From Synechococcales cyanobacterium PMM_0085 (GTDB lineage Bacteria > Cyanobacteriota > Cyanobacteriia > Elainellales > Elainellaceae), in contig CASBQJ010000448.1 in assembly GCA_949127705.1 (NCBI GenBank), forward strand, positions 1 to 14,922: 14,922 bases of DNA. The letters run 5' to 3'. Shown here piece after piece: positions 14,873 to 14,922 of this stretch (position 1 is its first letter; each line of letters begins with the position of its first letter). The notes under the pieces were generated by a model, which saw only the letters and a program-made list of their open reading frames with translations, made no database searches and had not been told where the DNA came from. A program made the translations under genes and the position numbers.

Positions 14873-14922
14873 TACTCTTACCTGGGTATTGCGTACTGCT
14901 ACCCCTGAATTAGTGCTTTGAC

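Overview
The window looks like a piece of a cyanobacterial chromosome of medium GC content. The main evidence is the palindromic octamer GCGATCGC (HIP1, a known cyanobacterial signature). I count 18 exact copies in under 15 kb, far above chance. The gene types agree: an HhoA/HhoB/HtrA-type protease, a cyanobacterial-style RTX protein with a HlyD adaptor, and a PstS/SphX-type phosphate-binding protein behind Pho-box-like repeats. The species cannot be named from the sequence.

Layout. Positions 1-3151 hold three genes on the + strand: the 3' part of an HtrA-family serine protease, which enters from the left edge without its true start, then nagB and nagA. The gaps are 46 and 21 bp, so the three may be co-transcribed. 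NagA removes the acetyl group of GlcNAc-6-phosphate, and NagB converts the resulting glucosamine-6-phosphate to fructose-6-phosphate and ammonia. Together they form a compact amino-sugar catabolic pair.

The nag pair converges, across 33 bp, on a minus-strand block at 3185-12875. In transcription order this block holds a 2,671-residue RTX-type calcium-binding protein (12875 to 4860) and then a HlyD-type membrane fusion protein (4567 to 3185). The giant protein is built from 26 modules of about 95 residues plus a C-terminal domain of 107 residues. It has no Sec signal peptide, cysteine or tryptophan, and fits a type I secretion substrate. HlyD would be the periplasmic adaptor; the ABC ATPase and the outer-membrane channel are not in the window. 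A 102-bp palindromic MITE-like element lies just after the RTX stop codon, between the two genes.

Positions 12876-13770 are an AT-rich divergent intergenic region of about 0.9 kb. Its right end carries Pho-box-like direct repeats ahead of a pstS-family gene (13771-14796, + strand), which is followed by a hairpin terminator.

The most notable observations are: three short tandem duplications placed exactly on the nagB start, the nagA start and the nagA stop; the nested-palindrome element between the RTX gene and hlyD; a lysine/arginine-rich N-terminus on an otherwise lysine-poor acidic giant protein; a distinct central block of RTX modules; a NagB with changed allosteric-site residues; and the phased Pho-box array before pstS.
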